This document shows positions 17,247 through 26,708 of a stretch of 64,000 nt of DNA, in pieces (within the stretch, counting starts at the first letter, position 1; every line of letters begins with the position of its first letter). A program made the position numbers and the translations under genes. The notes under the pieces were generated by a model, which saw only the letters and a program-made list of their open reading frames with translations, had not been told where the DNA came from and searched no databases. Origin of the DNA: Clostridiales bacterium (lineage in GTDB: Bacteria > Bacillota > Clostridia > Lachnospirales > Lachnospiraceae); NCBI GenBank assembly GCA_018366495.1, contig JAGZHZ010000005.1:1-64000 (forward strand), given 5' to 3'.

Positions 17247-18688
17247 AAATGATCTGTACGATGGCTGCTGCCTTGATGTGTGCGGGGCTGGGATACAATC
17301 ATAAATGGGAGGTAAGAGCTGCTGAAACCACTACAGTAAAGATGATGATATGGAAGCCGTATTGTTCAGAAGAAGAATTTGATCATGTGCTGGAGAAAAT
17401 TAATGAACGGCTCCTTGATCAGCTTGGGCTGATACTGGATATCAGCGCGGTAGATTCTGGAAATGAAGAATTAATGGGATATCTGATTGATAATTCTGAT
17501 GCAGATATTATTTACATCGGAGACTTCGAGGAAGCTTTGAATGAAAAACTGCTTTTGCCGCTGGATGATTTGATAGAAAGCCACGGAAAAGATATTTTGT
17601 CCATACTGCCGGAAAAATATCTGGAATACAGCCGAAGAGATGGAAAGCTATATGGATTGCCGCCTAAGATTGAGAGGGCAACGGCATGGGGTGTTGTAAT
17701 GAGGACAGATTTATTAGAAAAGTATGAGATTAATCCAGTGGAAATCCGGACATGGGATGATGTGGAAGAAGTGTTGGAAATAGTTACTGCAAATGAAACG
17801 GAGATTTATGGAATTGTGGCAGAACTTCCTGTCAGTTTAAATAATGGTCTCGCATTGATTCAGGAAAAAAACCAAAAGCTTAAGGCAGTCAACTACTTTG
17901 CGACAGACGATTTTCAAAAATGGGCAGAGAGAATTTATAAGTGGGGACAAAAAGGATATCTGTATGATTTGGATAATTACCGATATGGATCGGGACCGAC
18001 GCGTAAATTACTTTATGAGTTGATGCGGGAAGGAAAGCTATTTTCTTATATTGTACGCTATAAGCCGGGAATAGCGGATCAGGAATCAAAAAATTATGGG
18101 ATTGATATGACAAAAGTACAGATTACACCGGCTGTCATTTCAAGCAGATATTATCAGGAATGGGGAATCTACGCCGGAAGCCAACATCCGGAGGAAGCAA
18201 TGGAAATTTTGAACTTCCTTTATAAGGATAAAGAGATTAATAACCTTTTTTGCTGGGGGATTGAAGGAGAACATTATTTAAAAAATGAAGAGGGCAGACT
18301 GATTCCTCCAGAGAAAGAACCAGAGATACCGTATTTTTTTAACCGCAACTGGATGATGCCGAACGGATACAGCGCAGATGCGTGGGAGGGAGATGTGCCG
18401 GATCTATGGAAAGAGGTGGAATCATTTGACGCAGAGGCACAATATGAGCCTGCGTTTGGATTCTGGTTTGACACGGCAAAAGTACAGGCAGATATCGAGC
18501 GGTGTCAGAATATTATTGATGCTTATCTGGGCGGTTTTATCTGCGGAAAGTTTAATCCGGACGAGATGATTCCAAGAATGCTTTCTGAATTAGAAAATGC
18601 CGGAATAGACCGTATCATAGAGGAAATGCAGATACAGCTGGATGTCTGGCAATCAGAAAAGACGAAAAGTGAATATGACGGAAACTGA
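17225..18688 (+). CDS. Extracellular sugar-binding protein (ABC type), orphan
   Basis: A 487-residue type-1 solute-binding protein resembling lipoproteins of sugar ABC transporters such as LplA. The N-terminus is a signal peptide (basic start, hydrophobic core, likely cut near VRA-AE). The Cys in the core (ALMC) does not match a lipobox, so it may be secreted rather than lipid-anchored. The mature part begins with KMMIWKPYC, a first beta-strand as in binding proteins, and includes the YGLP hinge motif and WGIYAGSQHPEEAMEILNFLY, typical of the C-terminal lobe. No permease or ATPase gene is adjacent. Lying between two GH3 genes and ahead of a YesMN pair, it may feed a remote transporter or act as a sensor partner. 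The latter is inference. Confidence 0.85.
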   Translation: MGKKRYLKMICTMAAALMCAGLGYNHKWEVRAAETTTVKMMIWKPYCSEEEFDHVLEKINERLLDQLGLILDISAVDSGNEELMGYLIDNSDADIIYIGDFEEALNEKLLLPLDDLIESHGKDILSILPEKYLEYSRRDGKLYGLPPKIERATAWGVVMRTDLLEKYEINPVEIRTWDDVEEVLEIVTANETEIYGIVAELPVSLNNGLALIQEKNQKLKAVNYFATDDFQKWAERIYKWGQKGYLYDLDNYRYGSGPTRKLLYELMREGKLFSYIVRYKPGIADQESKNYGIDMTKVQITPAVISSRYYQEWGIYAGSQHPEEAMEILNFLYKDKEINNLFCWGIEGEHYLKNEEGRLIPPEKEPEIPYFFNRNWMMPNGYSADAWEGDVPDLWKEVESFDAEAQYEPAFGFWFDTAKVQADIERCQNIIDAYLGGFICGKFNPDEMIPRMLSELENAGIDRIIEEMQIQLDVWQSEKTKSEYDGN

Positions 18689-18794
18689 AAAGTTATAGAC
18701 GGTTTTTTGAAAGAATTCTTTTTTTCCTTTCTATATAATAGAGATAACTTCAAAAAAGAGATGAATCCATTATAGATGAGAGGAGAAATAGAAA

Positions 18795-21700
18795 ATGAAA
18801 CGAAAATATATTTCAGCGGTGCTGGCTGCTTCAATGGTAATGAGTTCCCTGTCTGGAATGACAGCTTTCGCAAAGACGACAGATCCTGAAATTTCAGAGC
18901 GTGAGATACAGAATTCTGAGTTTTCTGCCCAAATTGCAGAGGAAGGTATGGTTCTTCTTGGAAATCATAATCTGAGTGATGGTACGAAATCACTTCCAAT
19001 CAGCACAAAGACAGTTGCCTTATTCGGAACGGGAGCTGTGGCAACCATCAAAGGCGGAAGAGGATCAGGATCTGTAAACAACAGAAACACACAGAGCTTA
19101 TACGAAGTGCTTGTAGAAAACGGATATACGGTGACAACGGCAGGAAAAGATCCTTCTGATCCGGGCGACTATATTATGAAATATGTCGATGAACTGGAGA
19201 GACAGTCTGAGCTGGAAAATGGAGTGGGACAATATATTGTCGCAGGCGGCGGAATGGGTGTTGCGGGCGCAATCGAAACGGAAATTACAGATGAGATGAT
19301 TGAGGCAGGCAAGAAAGACTGCGATACAGCAATTTATATTGTGGCAAGAGATTCCGGAGAAAACTGCGAAAAGGCAAACGTTCCGGGAGATTACTATCTG
19401 TCTGAGTTAGAATATAGAAATCTGACAAAAGTTGCCGAAAATTTTGAAAATGTAATTGTGTTGTTCAACACAGGAAATGCGCTTGACACAAACTTTTTCA
19501 ATGGAAAGTCAAAGTACAGTGCAGAAGAGGCGGAATATGTAAAGATGGATCTGCCGGATAATTTTGCATTTGATGCAGACCAGTTTGACAGGGAAAAACA
19601 TTTATATTATATTCCAGATCCGGAAGAGGGAGAAGTGCAGTCAGGCGCAGGTACAGGAATTGTAAACGGCGTGTCCATGACATTGATTACGGAAGATGCA
19701 CAGTTTGATTATGAACTGGCTGATCCGGTTACAGATAAGACAAGCATCAGTTCCACGGCGGGATATTATTACTGGGATCCTCAGTACGGTACAGAAAATA
19801 CAGCGCTTACGGCACCGCGCTATAGAAGTGTGATCTTTAATCACTATCAGGATTTCTTCTATACTTATAACAGTGAGACAGATACATATGAGCCGGTAGC
19901 AAAAGATGCACGTTATGACAAAGATACCGATTATTATATGTATAATGTATTCCGCAAAATAGAAGGTTTAGATTCTCTCGTCTATGTATCTCAGGCAGGA
20001 CAAAACGGTGGACAGGCAATCGTTAATATTCTCAACGGTACAGCCAATCCGTCAGGAAAACTGACCGATACCATTCCCGTTGACTATTATGATCTGCCTT
20101 CTTCCCAGTACTTTGCCCACAATGATGGGACTGCGACAGATGAAGATTACATTGATGATATTTATGTCGGATACCGCTATTTTGATACGTTCGGCGTGGA
20201 GCCAGCTTATCCGTTTGGATATGGACAGTCTTACACAACATTTGAGACGAAAGTGGAGAGCATTACAGCAGAGGAAGTTCGTGCAGATGGAAATAAGACG
20301 GCAGGAGAGATTACAGTTACTGCAACTGTAACAAATACAGGCGATACGGCAGGAAAAGAAGTCGTTGAAGTTTATTATTCTGTACCGTCAACAGAATTAG
20401 ATGAGCCGGCAAAAGAACTGGCTGACTATGAGAAGACGGGTCTTTTGCAGCCGGGAGAAATCCAGACAGTAGAGATCAGCTTTGATATCGCTGATATGGC
20501 TTCCTATGATATGGAGACAAGCTCTTATATTCTTCCAAAAGGAGAATATGTGATTCGTGTCGGAAACTCTTCAAGAGATCAGGAGGAAGACGTGTACAAT
20601 AATCTGGAAGCAGTCGGAAAACTGAAGGTGAACGAGACAGCGGCTGTGCAGCAGCTGAAAACGACAGAAGGCGGACTGAAAACAGTAGATGGTATTTTGA
20701 AAAATGATGGACCGAAATCAATCTATGCAGGAGAAGACACAAGTGATCTGGAAACAATAGAGATTACTTTTGAAGAGGGATATGAAACACCGGCTGTAGA
20801 ATATGGTTCGGAAGATGTGACAGCCTATGTATCTGATTCTACACTGGAAGAATATGAAAAGTACCTTGCACTTGATGGAATCGAAGAAATTACAGACGGT
20901 GCAGTCGGTGAAGTTTCTTATGAGACGTATGCGGGACCTCAGACATCTTATAAAGTAAATGTGAGAAAATTCGATGGAGACTACAGCCAGTATACATTGA
21001 AAGATGTAAAAGAAGGAACAATCAGTCTGGAAGAGTTTGTATCTGCCATGACGGTGGAAGAATTATCTAATCTTTTAGTGGGACAGCCGGGAACAGTTGT
21101 ACAGGGAGCAGCAGGCGAGACGTATCAAAATGCTGAAAAAGGAATTACTCCAATGGTATTTACAGACGGACCGGCTGGAATCCGTGTCACACCGGAATAC
21201 GAGGATGAGAATGACGGTCAGACGTATTATCAGTACTGTACTGCATGGCCGATCGGAACGCTTGTTGCAATGACGTGGGATAAAGATCTGATTCGTCAGA
21301 TGGGAGCTTCTGTGGGCGATGAGATGCTGGAAATCGGATCTACGCTGTGGCTTGCTCCTGGAATGAATATCCATCGCAATCCATTGTGCGGACGTGGTTT
21401 TGAATATTATTCTGAAGATCCTGTAGTGACAGGAGAAACAGCTTCCAATATCACAATGGGTGTTCAGTATGGAGCTGAGGCGGAGCCGACAGAGGAGAAT
21501 TATAGAGGAATTGGCGTTACATTGAAGCATTACTATGGAAATCAGCAGGAAACATTCCGCCAGTTTACAAATAATAATATCACAGAGCGCGCTGTGCGCG
21601 AGATCTATCTGAAAGCATTTCAGATGACAGTGGAAAATGCAAAACCAGCTGCAATCATGACTTCTTACAACTTAAATCAGGGCGTTCCGGCAGCAGACGA

Positions 21701-22286
21701 TTATGATCTTTGCACTGTAATTCCAAGAGAAGAGTGGGGATTTGACGGATTGATCATAACAGACTGGGGCGGCGGAAGCGCTACACCTGGTATCATGATG
21801 CACGCAGGGAATGATCTTGTAATGCCAGGCAGAGCGCCTCAGGTAATTACAACTGCATTGGAAGGAACAGCTTTGAGAACAGGAAAACAGGAAGAACAAG
21901 AAGGACCGGCAATTCGTGTCAGCATCGGTGATATACAGAAGAGTGCAATCCACATCCTGAATACTGTAATGGATACAGTAGAGTTTGAAAATTCCCTTAC
22001 AGCAGAAGTGACAGAAACTTCTGAAGAGAAGAAGATTTCATTTGAGATTGCAGATGAATTTAATAATATTGTGAACTCTGTTGAAATGAAAGTCGGGGAT
22101 ACTGTTCAGAATAAAGCGAGAACAGAAGATGAGAATGCAGAAGTAACTTACACATCAAGCGATGAAGCGGTAGTGACTGTAGATGAAAACGGAACAGTGA
22201 CAGCAGTTGCCGCAGGTTCTGCAACAATCAGAGCATCTTTGTCTGAGACAGAGTATGCAGAGTATACTGTCACAGTAACAAAATAA
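18795..22286 (+). CDS. Large secreted GH3 glycosidase, permuted, with Big2 domain
   Basis: 1163 residues. The signal peptide ends near AFA-K (residue about 27). Like the 14-kb gene it has the inverted GH3 order: GH3-C-like domain (about 35-470, with FGYGQSYTTF at the end), fibronectin III-like domain (about 490-615), then a linker region and the GH3-N barrel (about 740-1060). Catalytic motifs are CGRGFEYYSEDP, KHYYGN and the nucleophile in LIITDW, D990. The C-terminus (about 1085-1163) is a bacterial Ig-like Big2 domain with the signature YTSSDEAVVTVDENGTVTAVAAG, often used for surface or carbohydrate contact. The FN3 segments of the two GH3 proteins are clearly similar, so they are paralogues. 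The sensor kinase gene follows after a terminator. Confidence 0.92.
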   Translation: MKRKYISAVLAASMVMSSLSGMTAFAKTTDPEISEREIQNSEFSAQIAEEGMVLLGNHNLSDGTKSLPISTKTVALFGTGAVATIKGGRGSGSVNNRNTQSLYEVLVENGYTVTTAGKDPSDPGDYIMKYVDELERQSELENGVGQYIVAGGGMGVAGAIETEITDEMIEAGKKDCDTAIYIVARDSGENCEKANVPGDYYLSELEYRNLTKVAENFENVIVLFNTGNALDTNFFNGKSKYSAEEAEYVKMDLPDNFAFDADQFDREKHLYYIPDPEEGEVQSGAGTGIVNGVSMTLITEDAQFDYELADPVTDKTSISSTAGYYYWDPQYGTENTALTAPRYRSVIFNHYQDFFYTYNSETDTYEPVAKDARYDKDTDYYMYNVFRKIEGLDSLVYVSQAGQNGGQAIVNILNGTANPSGKLTDTIPVDYYDLPSSQYFAHNDGTATDEDYIDDIYVGYRYFDTFGVEPAYPFGYGQSYTTFETKVESITAEEVRADGNKTAGEITVTATVTNTGDTAGKEVVEVYYSVPSTELDEPAKELADYEKTGLLQPGEIQTVEISFDIADMASYDMETSSYILPKGEYVIRVGNSSRDQEEDVYNNLEAVGKLKVNETAAVQQLKTTEGGLKTVDGILKNDGPKSIYAGEDTSDLETIEITFEEGYETPAVEYGSEDVTAYVSDSTLEEYEKYLALDGIEEITDGAVGEVSYETYAGPQTSYKVNVRKFDGDYSQYTLKDVKEGTISLEEFVSAMTVEELSNLLVGQPGTVVQGAAGETYQNAEKGITPMVFTDGPAGIRVTPEYEDENDGQTYYQYCTAWPIGTLVAMTWDKDLIRQMGASVGDEMLEIGSTLWLAPGMNIHRNPLCGRGFEYYSEDPVVTGETASNITMGVQYGAEAEPTEENYRGIGVTLKHYYGNQQETFRQFTNNNITERAVREIYLKAFQMTVENAKPAAIMTSYNLNQGVPAADDYDLCTVIPREEWGFDGLIITDWGGGSATPGIMMHAGNDLVMPGRAPQVITTALEGTALRTGKQEEQEGPAIRVSIGDIQKSAIHILNTVMDTVEFENSLTAEVTETSEEKKISFEIADEFNNIVNSVEMKVGDTVQNKARTEDENAEVTYTSSDEAVVTVDENGTVTAVAAGSATIRASLSETEYAEYTVTVTK

Positions 22287-22292
22287 ATAAGA

Positions 22293-22357
22293 ATAAGACA
22301 GAAACATAAGACAGAAACATAAGACAGAAACATAAGACAGAAACATAAGACAGAAAC
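22293..22357 (+). repeat. Five tandem copies of a 13-bp unit
   Basis: Five perfect copies of ataagacagaaac lie directly after the GH3 stop codon and 3 bp before the terminator hairpin. The period of 13 is not a multiple of 3 and the array is non-coding. Minus-strand open frames over it are only read-through of the repeat. Confidence 0.97.
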
Positions 22358-22360
22358 ATG

Positions 22361-22408
22361 GGAAAGCTTCAGGGTCCGAAAAAGGGGATTCCTGAAGCTT
22401 TCCTTTTT
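22361..22408 (+). terminator. Rho-independent terminator after the large GH3 gene
   Basis: A perfect 13-bp stem (22361-22373 with 22391-22403), a 17-nt loop and five T. Confidence 0.93.
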
Positions 22409-22487
22409 GAAAAAACTGGACTTTTTCTGAAAAAAACATGATAATACAGTTAGAAAATATAGAAAACAAGACAAAGAGGAGAGAAAA

Positions 22488-24242
22488 ATGGAGCGGGGGA
22501 CAGAGAAAAGAAAAAAATGGAATATCCAAAAATATTTGATTTTCTGCGCAATGTGTTTTGTCTTGCCGATTATCATTTTTATGGCGGTCAGCAATCTGTT
22601 TGCAGCGCATTTGATGATGGAAAAAATTGCAGCTTCAACAGGAAATACAGCAGTGCTGTATGCACAGTATCTGGACGAGAAGATGGTAACGCTCGATCAT
22701 TATCTGCTTAATCTTGGAATGAATGATGTCAGTTTTTCAGAATTTGCTTCCGCTCAAAATGAAGCGGAGGCATGGCTTGCAGGAAACAAACTGAAAAGTC
22801 AGGTCAGCAGCGATGAATCTCTGTATGAGACGATCTCAGAGGGGATTTTCTTTTATAGTAAAAGCAGCAAAATTTTTATGAGATATACAAATACAGCGGA
22901 AACTTTAGAACAGCAGAAAGCGATCGAAGAGAGGATAAAAGCGGTAGTGGGAAAAATTGAAGAAGGTGAGCGTTCCATCACTGCCGAGTGGTTTTCAGAA
23001 AAAATCGGAGAGAAATACTATGTATTTCGGATTTATAACTATAAAGGAATTTATTATGGAAGCTGGTGCAATGTCGATAAAATACTGGAAAATCTGGTCC
23101 GTATACAGATTGAAGATTCTGAGAAAATTCTGCTTTTGGATTCTGATGGAAACCCTTTAAGTTCATGGGAAGAATTGGAGACAATCTCCGATTTAAAGAA
23201 AGAATCATCTGGCTACAGCGTGAATGGAAAAAAACACTCATATATGATTGTCAGTGAACCGATATGGAAAGAAGCGTATTATTTAACTATTTTTATAAAA
23301 GATCAGGATATTCATAATAGTATTCAGTCACTCATTCAGAATCTGGCAGTTCTTTTGGCACTCTCTGTTCTGATCTTGATTGTATTTTTAAATTCTACAA
23401 AAAAGAGAATCGGAAAACCGCTTGAAAATTTATCGAGAAAAATGGGACAGGTGGAAAAAGGAGATTTGACTGTGACTTTGCCGGCACAGGAACAGATTCG
23501 GGAATTTTCCGAAATGAATACCAGTTTCAACAGCATGGTGCAGGAGATCAAAAATCTGAGAATTCAGGTGTATGAAGAGATTGTGCAGAGACAGAAAACG
23601 GAGCTGGAATTTTTAAAGATACAGATTAAGCCGCATTTTTTTATAAATGCATTAAATCTGATTTTTAATTATGCAAGAATGGATGAGATTGCAGCGGTCA
23701 AGGCAATTACAATGAATCTGGTACGCCATTTCCGTTATACATTGTATGGAAAAAACCTCGTTCCGATACGGGAGGAAATAGCATTTATTCAAAACTATCT
23801 GCAGATCAATGAATGGAAAAACAAAGACAGCTGTTCCGTAAAATTTATCCCAGATATTCCAGAAGAGATGCAGGAGATACAGATTCCTATTTTAGCCATT
23901 CAGACGTTTGTGGAAAACAGTATTAAATTCGGAGAGAATGAACAGAATCAGACCAACATCATGGTGAAAGCAGAAAAAAGAGAGAATCAAATGATCTGTC
24001 TTTTGATTCAGGACAGCGGCAGAGGGTTCGGTGAACAGACGTTGATGCTCCTGAACAGAGGGGAACGAATTGCAGACCAGCCGGGACGTCATGTGGGAAT
24101 TGAGAATGTGAGAAACCGTATGAAAATTTTATATGGAGAGGATGCTCTGCTGCGGTTTTATAATCGAGAGGAAGGCGGAGCAGCAGTGGAAATCACAATA
24201 CCAGCGGAGGTGAAAGAAAAAAATGAACTTACTGATCGTTGA
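22488..24242 (+). CDS. Sensor histidine kinase, YesM/LytS-type
   Basis: A membrane sensor kinase of 584 residues. TM1 is at about 17-41 and TM2 at about 281-304, enclosing an extracellular sensor domain of roughly 240 residues (dCache-like by size). A HAMP linker follows, then the His_kinase domain with QIKPHFFINALN (phospho-acceptor H383) and a GHKL ATPase domain with QDSGRGFG and GIENVRNR. The response regulator gene overlaps its 3' end by 20 bp. In Bacillota this class usually controls nearby carbohydrate genes, so the two GH3 genes and the binding protein upstream are the natural targets. Its own promoter was not clearly seen. The signal is unknown. Confidence 0.92.
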   Translation: MERGTEKRKKWNIQKYLIFCAMCFVLPIIIFMAVSNLFAAHLMMEKIAASTGNTAVLYAQYLDEKMVTLDHYLLNLGMNDVSFSEFASAQNEAEAWLAGNKLKSQVSSDESLYETISEGIFFYSKSSKIFMRYTNTAETLEQQKAIEERIKAVVGKIEEGERSITAEWFSEKIGEKYYVFRIYNYKGIYYGSWCNVDKILENLVRIQIEDSEKILLLDSDGNPLSSWEELETISDLKKESSGYSVNGKKHSYMIVSEPIWKEAYYLTIFIKDQDIHNSIQSLIQNLAVLLALSVLILIVFLNSTKKRIGKPLENLSRKMGQVEKGDLTVTLPAQEQIREFSEMNTSFNSMVQEIKNLRIQVYEEIVQRQKTELEFLKIQIKPHFFINALNLIFNYARMDEIAAVKAITMNLVRHFRYTLYGKNLVPIREEIAFIQNYLQINEWKNKDSCSVKFIPDIPEEMQEIQIPILAIQTFVENSIKFGENEQNQTNIMVKAEKRENQMICLLIQDSGRGFGEQTLMLLNRGERIADQPGRHVGIENVRNRMKILYGEDALLRFYNREEGGAAVEITIPAEVKEKNELTDR

Positions 24243-25821
24243 TGACGATGCCGTGGAAGTCCAGATTATCTGCGGAATTGTAAAGAAAGAGCAGCTTGGA
24301 ATCGACAATATTTTTTACGCATATCGGACCGCACAGGCAAAAAAGATTGTAGAGGAGAATCCAGTTGAGATTATTGTATGCGATATCGAGATGCCGGGAG
24401 GAAACGGACTGGAATTTTTGGACTGGCTTCAGGAGAGAAAACATACAGCGAGCAAAATTGTTCTGACAGCGTATGAAGAATTCGGATATGCGACGTGGGC
24501 GATGAGGGCAGGTTCTATGGATTATCTTTTAAAGCCCGTGGAAGACGAACAGCTGAACCAGGTTTTAAAAAAAGCGGTTGATATACAAAAAGAACAAATA
24601 CGAAAGAAACAGACATTAAACGCCGGAAAAAATCAGATGATGACAAACAGAGAGATTTTTTTTGAAGAAATCGTAAATGGGATTATTGAAGAAAACGGGC
24701 GTATGCTGCAAAAAGAAGCAGATTTCCGAAAAATCGGGATGGAGATCCATGTGACCTATATGCCTGTTCTGTTCTGCCTGAAAAAATGGCCCTCTCTTCT
24801 GGCAGAATATGACCAGAAATTCCGACATTTTATCATGAAAAATATTGCATATGAGATCTTTAAAAATATCACGAAGCAAGTCATCTGCATTGACATTCAC
24901 AGCAGAGGAATCGGGGTGATTTTCTGTGGAGAGACGGAGCAGGAACAAATCCATAAAGTCAGCATGGAGTATATGCATACATTTCATGAGTATTATGGAG
25001 AATATCTCTGTGGATATCTTGGAACACAGACGGACATTAAAGGACTAAGGCAGGAAATGCAGAGACTGGTTCAGATAGAAAAAAACAATCTGATTCATGA
25101 AAATCAGTTGATTCCAGGAGAGATGAAGCCAGAAGAAGAGGTACAAAAATCAGCGGCATTTGATACTGGAAAATTCAGGCTTCAGATGTTTGCCGGGAAG
25201 TTCCAGAGTGCAGCAGCAGTGGTCATGGATGAACTGAATCGATCTAAAATGAAATCGGATTTCGATGGCAAAATGTTGAAAAAATTTCAAAACCAGATTG
25301 TACAGGAGATTTATCTGATGCTGCATGAAACAGAGAAGACAGGAGATGAGATTTTTACAGCCAGACAGTATCAGGAATTAAGAGAACAGTCACTTCTGAC
25401 ACTGGAATATTTTGAGAGATGGTTGTTATGGCTCTTAAAGAAAGCAAAAGAACTTATGTCAGAGAGAAGAGACGAAAATACTCCTGTAGGTCAGGCAAAA
25501 GGTTTTATCGCAGAGCATCTCGATGAGGAGATGAATTGCAAGGATGTCGCAGAGGCGGTTCATCTGGATGCCGACTATCTCTCGAAATTATTTAAAAAAG
25601 AGACAGGGATCTCCATGTTAAAATATATTCATAAAGAACGGATTCATCTGGCAGGCAGACTCCTGATGATGACGGATCAATCTGTCAGTGATATCGCGAT
25701 GCAGACAGGATATACAAATGCGTCCCATTTTGCCACAGCTTTTAAAAAGGAAACAGGAATGTCACCTCTGGAATATCGAAAAAGAGAGGAGCAATCGCAT
25801 ACACTGTCAGAAACAGAATGA
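24223..25821 (+). CDS. Response regulator with AraC-type output, YesN-like
   Basis: 532 residues. An N-terminal receiver domain has the acidic pocket DDD near residue 7, phospho-acceptor D54 in VCDIEMPGG and the conserved Lys in LLKPV (about residue 106). A helical middle region follows (about 130-410). The C-terminus has two AraC helix-turn-helix motifs (about 425-525): a DADYLSKLFKKETG-type first helix pair and the SDIAMQTGYTNASHFATAFKKETG signature. It is translationally coupled to the sensor kinase by a 20-bp overlap. No terminator was seen after it. It probably activates the GH3 / binding-protein genes upstream; operators were not identified. Confidence 0.93.
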   Translation: MNLLIVDDDAVEVQIICGIVKKEQLGIDNIFYAYRTAQAKKIVEENPVEIIVCDIEMPGGNGLEFLDWLQERKHTASKIVLTAYEEFGYATWAMRAGSMDYLLKPVEDEQLNQVLKKAVDIQKEQIRKKQTLNAGKNQMMTNREIFFEEIVNGIIEENGRMLQKEADFRKIGMEIHVTYMPVLFCLKKWPSLLAEYDQKFRHFIMKNIAYEIFKNITKQVICIDIHSRGIGVIFCGETEQEQIHKVSMEYMHTFHEYYGEYLCGYLGTQTDIKGLRQEMQRLVQIEKNNLIHENQLIPGEMKPEEEVQKSAAFDTGKFRLQMFAGKFQSAAAVVMDELNRSKMKSDFDGKMLKKFQNQIVQEIYLMLHETEKTGDEIFTARQYQELREQSLLTLEYFERWLLWLLKKAKELMSERRDENTPVGQAKGFIAEHLDEEMNCKDVAEAVHLDADYLSKLFKKETGISMLKYIHKERIHLAGRLLMMTDQSVSDIAMQTGYTNASHFATAFKKETGMSPLEYRKREEQSHTLSETE

Positions 25822-26280
25822 GTTTTACAAATATGCAGACTGCCTGATCATTTTTTGGATATTTTTGATTTTGCGAGCGCATTAACAGAAATGCAGATAA
25901 ATAAAATGGTCGGGCAGAAAAATATTTGATAAAAAAGATCACTTACTATAGACAAAATGCAACAAATGATATATAATAAAAATACGGACAAAACAAATCA
26001 AAGAAATTTCCAGCCGTTCGGCAAATAATTCCCAAAATTAAAAATTAAAAATCAAAACTAAAGATAAGACTAAAACTAAAACTCAGAAATTAGAAATAAG
26101 AAATAAGAAGATAGAAATCAAGGATCAGAAATAAGACGTTTGAGGATAAAAACTAAAAATCAAAAGACAGAAAATATTGTGTAATGGGCAGAGCATGACT
26201 TAAAGTAAAGCTTCGCACAGTATAGAAGGGACCTTGGAGAGGGTCTGTAAACACTACTACTATATAAATTATCTGAGGAA
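25822..26280 (+). other. Long A-rich leader of the pilus operon
   Basis: No gene is visible. After the promoter at 25949-25977, positions about 26030-26160 consist of degenerate A-rich words (variants of aaaactaaa, gaaataag) that look like decayed short tandem repeats. Positions about 26160-26280 are normal complexity and contain a small stem (GGACC near 26230 with GGTCT near 26241). A c-di-GMP riboswitch was looked for and no GGCAAACC or GACGCAAAG core was found. Confidence 0.7.
25949..25977 (+). promoter_or_regulatory. Promoter of the Tad pilus operon
   Basis: TAGACA (25949-25954), 17 bp, TATAAT (25972-25977). It is the only good promoter between the response regulator and the first pilus gene and would give a leader of about 300 nt. 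Confidence 0.6.
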
Positions 26281-26309
26281 GTGAAAAAATCAGCATACAA
26301 AATATTTTT

Positions 26310-26708
26310 TTGATTGGGGTGACAGCAGGAGCTGTGATAACAGATCTTAGGGAAGAAAAAATAAAAAACAAATGGATAATTGGCGGACTTTTTTTGGGGC
26401 TCACCATCCGCATTTTTCAGGAAGGAGTTTGCGGATTACTATCCGCTTTTTTGGGAATAGCAGTTCCACTTGTACTTTTGTGGATTGCATTTTGTGAACG
26501 ATGGATCGGTGCGGGGGATATAAAATTGTTCTCTGTGCTGGGCAGTATTCTAGGTATGGGCAGGATATTGGAATGTATGATGGCTGCGCTGCTTTTTGGG
26601 AGTTTATATGCAGCAATATGGCGTGTGACAGGGAGAAAAAAGAAGACGATCCGTTTGTCCATTCCGATTTTATGCAGTGTTTTGTGTGGAATAGGAGGGC
26701 TTTATTGA
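26310..26708 (+). CDS. Prepilin peptidase, type A24 (first copy)
   Basis: An integral-membrane aspartic protease that cleaves pilin leader peptides. Both catalytic-aspartate motifs are present: AVITDLREEKIKN (the first Asp, close to the N-terminus) and GAGDIKLF (the second). Four hydrophobic segments follow the TadV/CpaA pattern. The 5' end is uncertain. The first canonical codon is TTG at 26310, with no ribosome site and only 11 residues before the Asp. GAGGAAG (26275-26281) lies 8 nt before an in-frame ATC at 26289. One extra T in the T7 tract (26305-26311) would join the frame to a GTG at 26281. It is the first gene of the Tad-like operon and its stop overlaps the cpaE-like start. Confidence 0.82.
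   Translation: MIGVTAGAVITDLREEKIKNKWIIGGLFLGLTIRIFQEGVCGLLSAFLGIAVPLVLLWIAFCERWIGAGDIKLFSVLGSILGMGRILECMMAALLFGSLYAAIWRVTGRKKKTIRLSIPILCSVLCGIGGLY

Noticed and set aside
22148..22610. Two minus-strand frames of about 150 residues with repeated VLCFCL-type words
   Set aside because: They read through the 13-bp tandem array and the ends of two real plus-strand genes; no ribosome site or plausible domain.
26160..26280. c-di-GMP riboswitch before the pilus operon
   Set aside because: Tad and type IV pili are often c-di-GMP controlled, but neither class I core (GGCAAACC / GACGCAAAG) nor a class II-like layout was found.
26501..26704. N-terminal extension of the CpaE-like protein
   Set aside because: It lies fully inside the prepilin peptidase gene in another frame, while TTG 26705 has AGGAGGG at the right distance.
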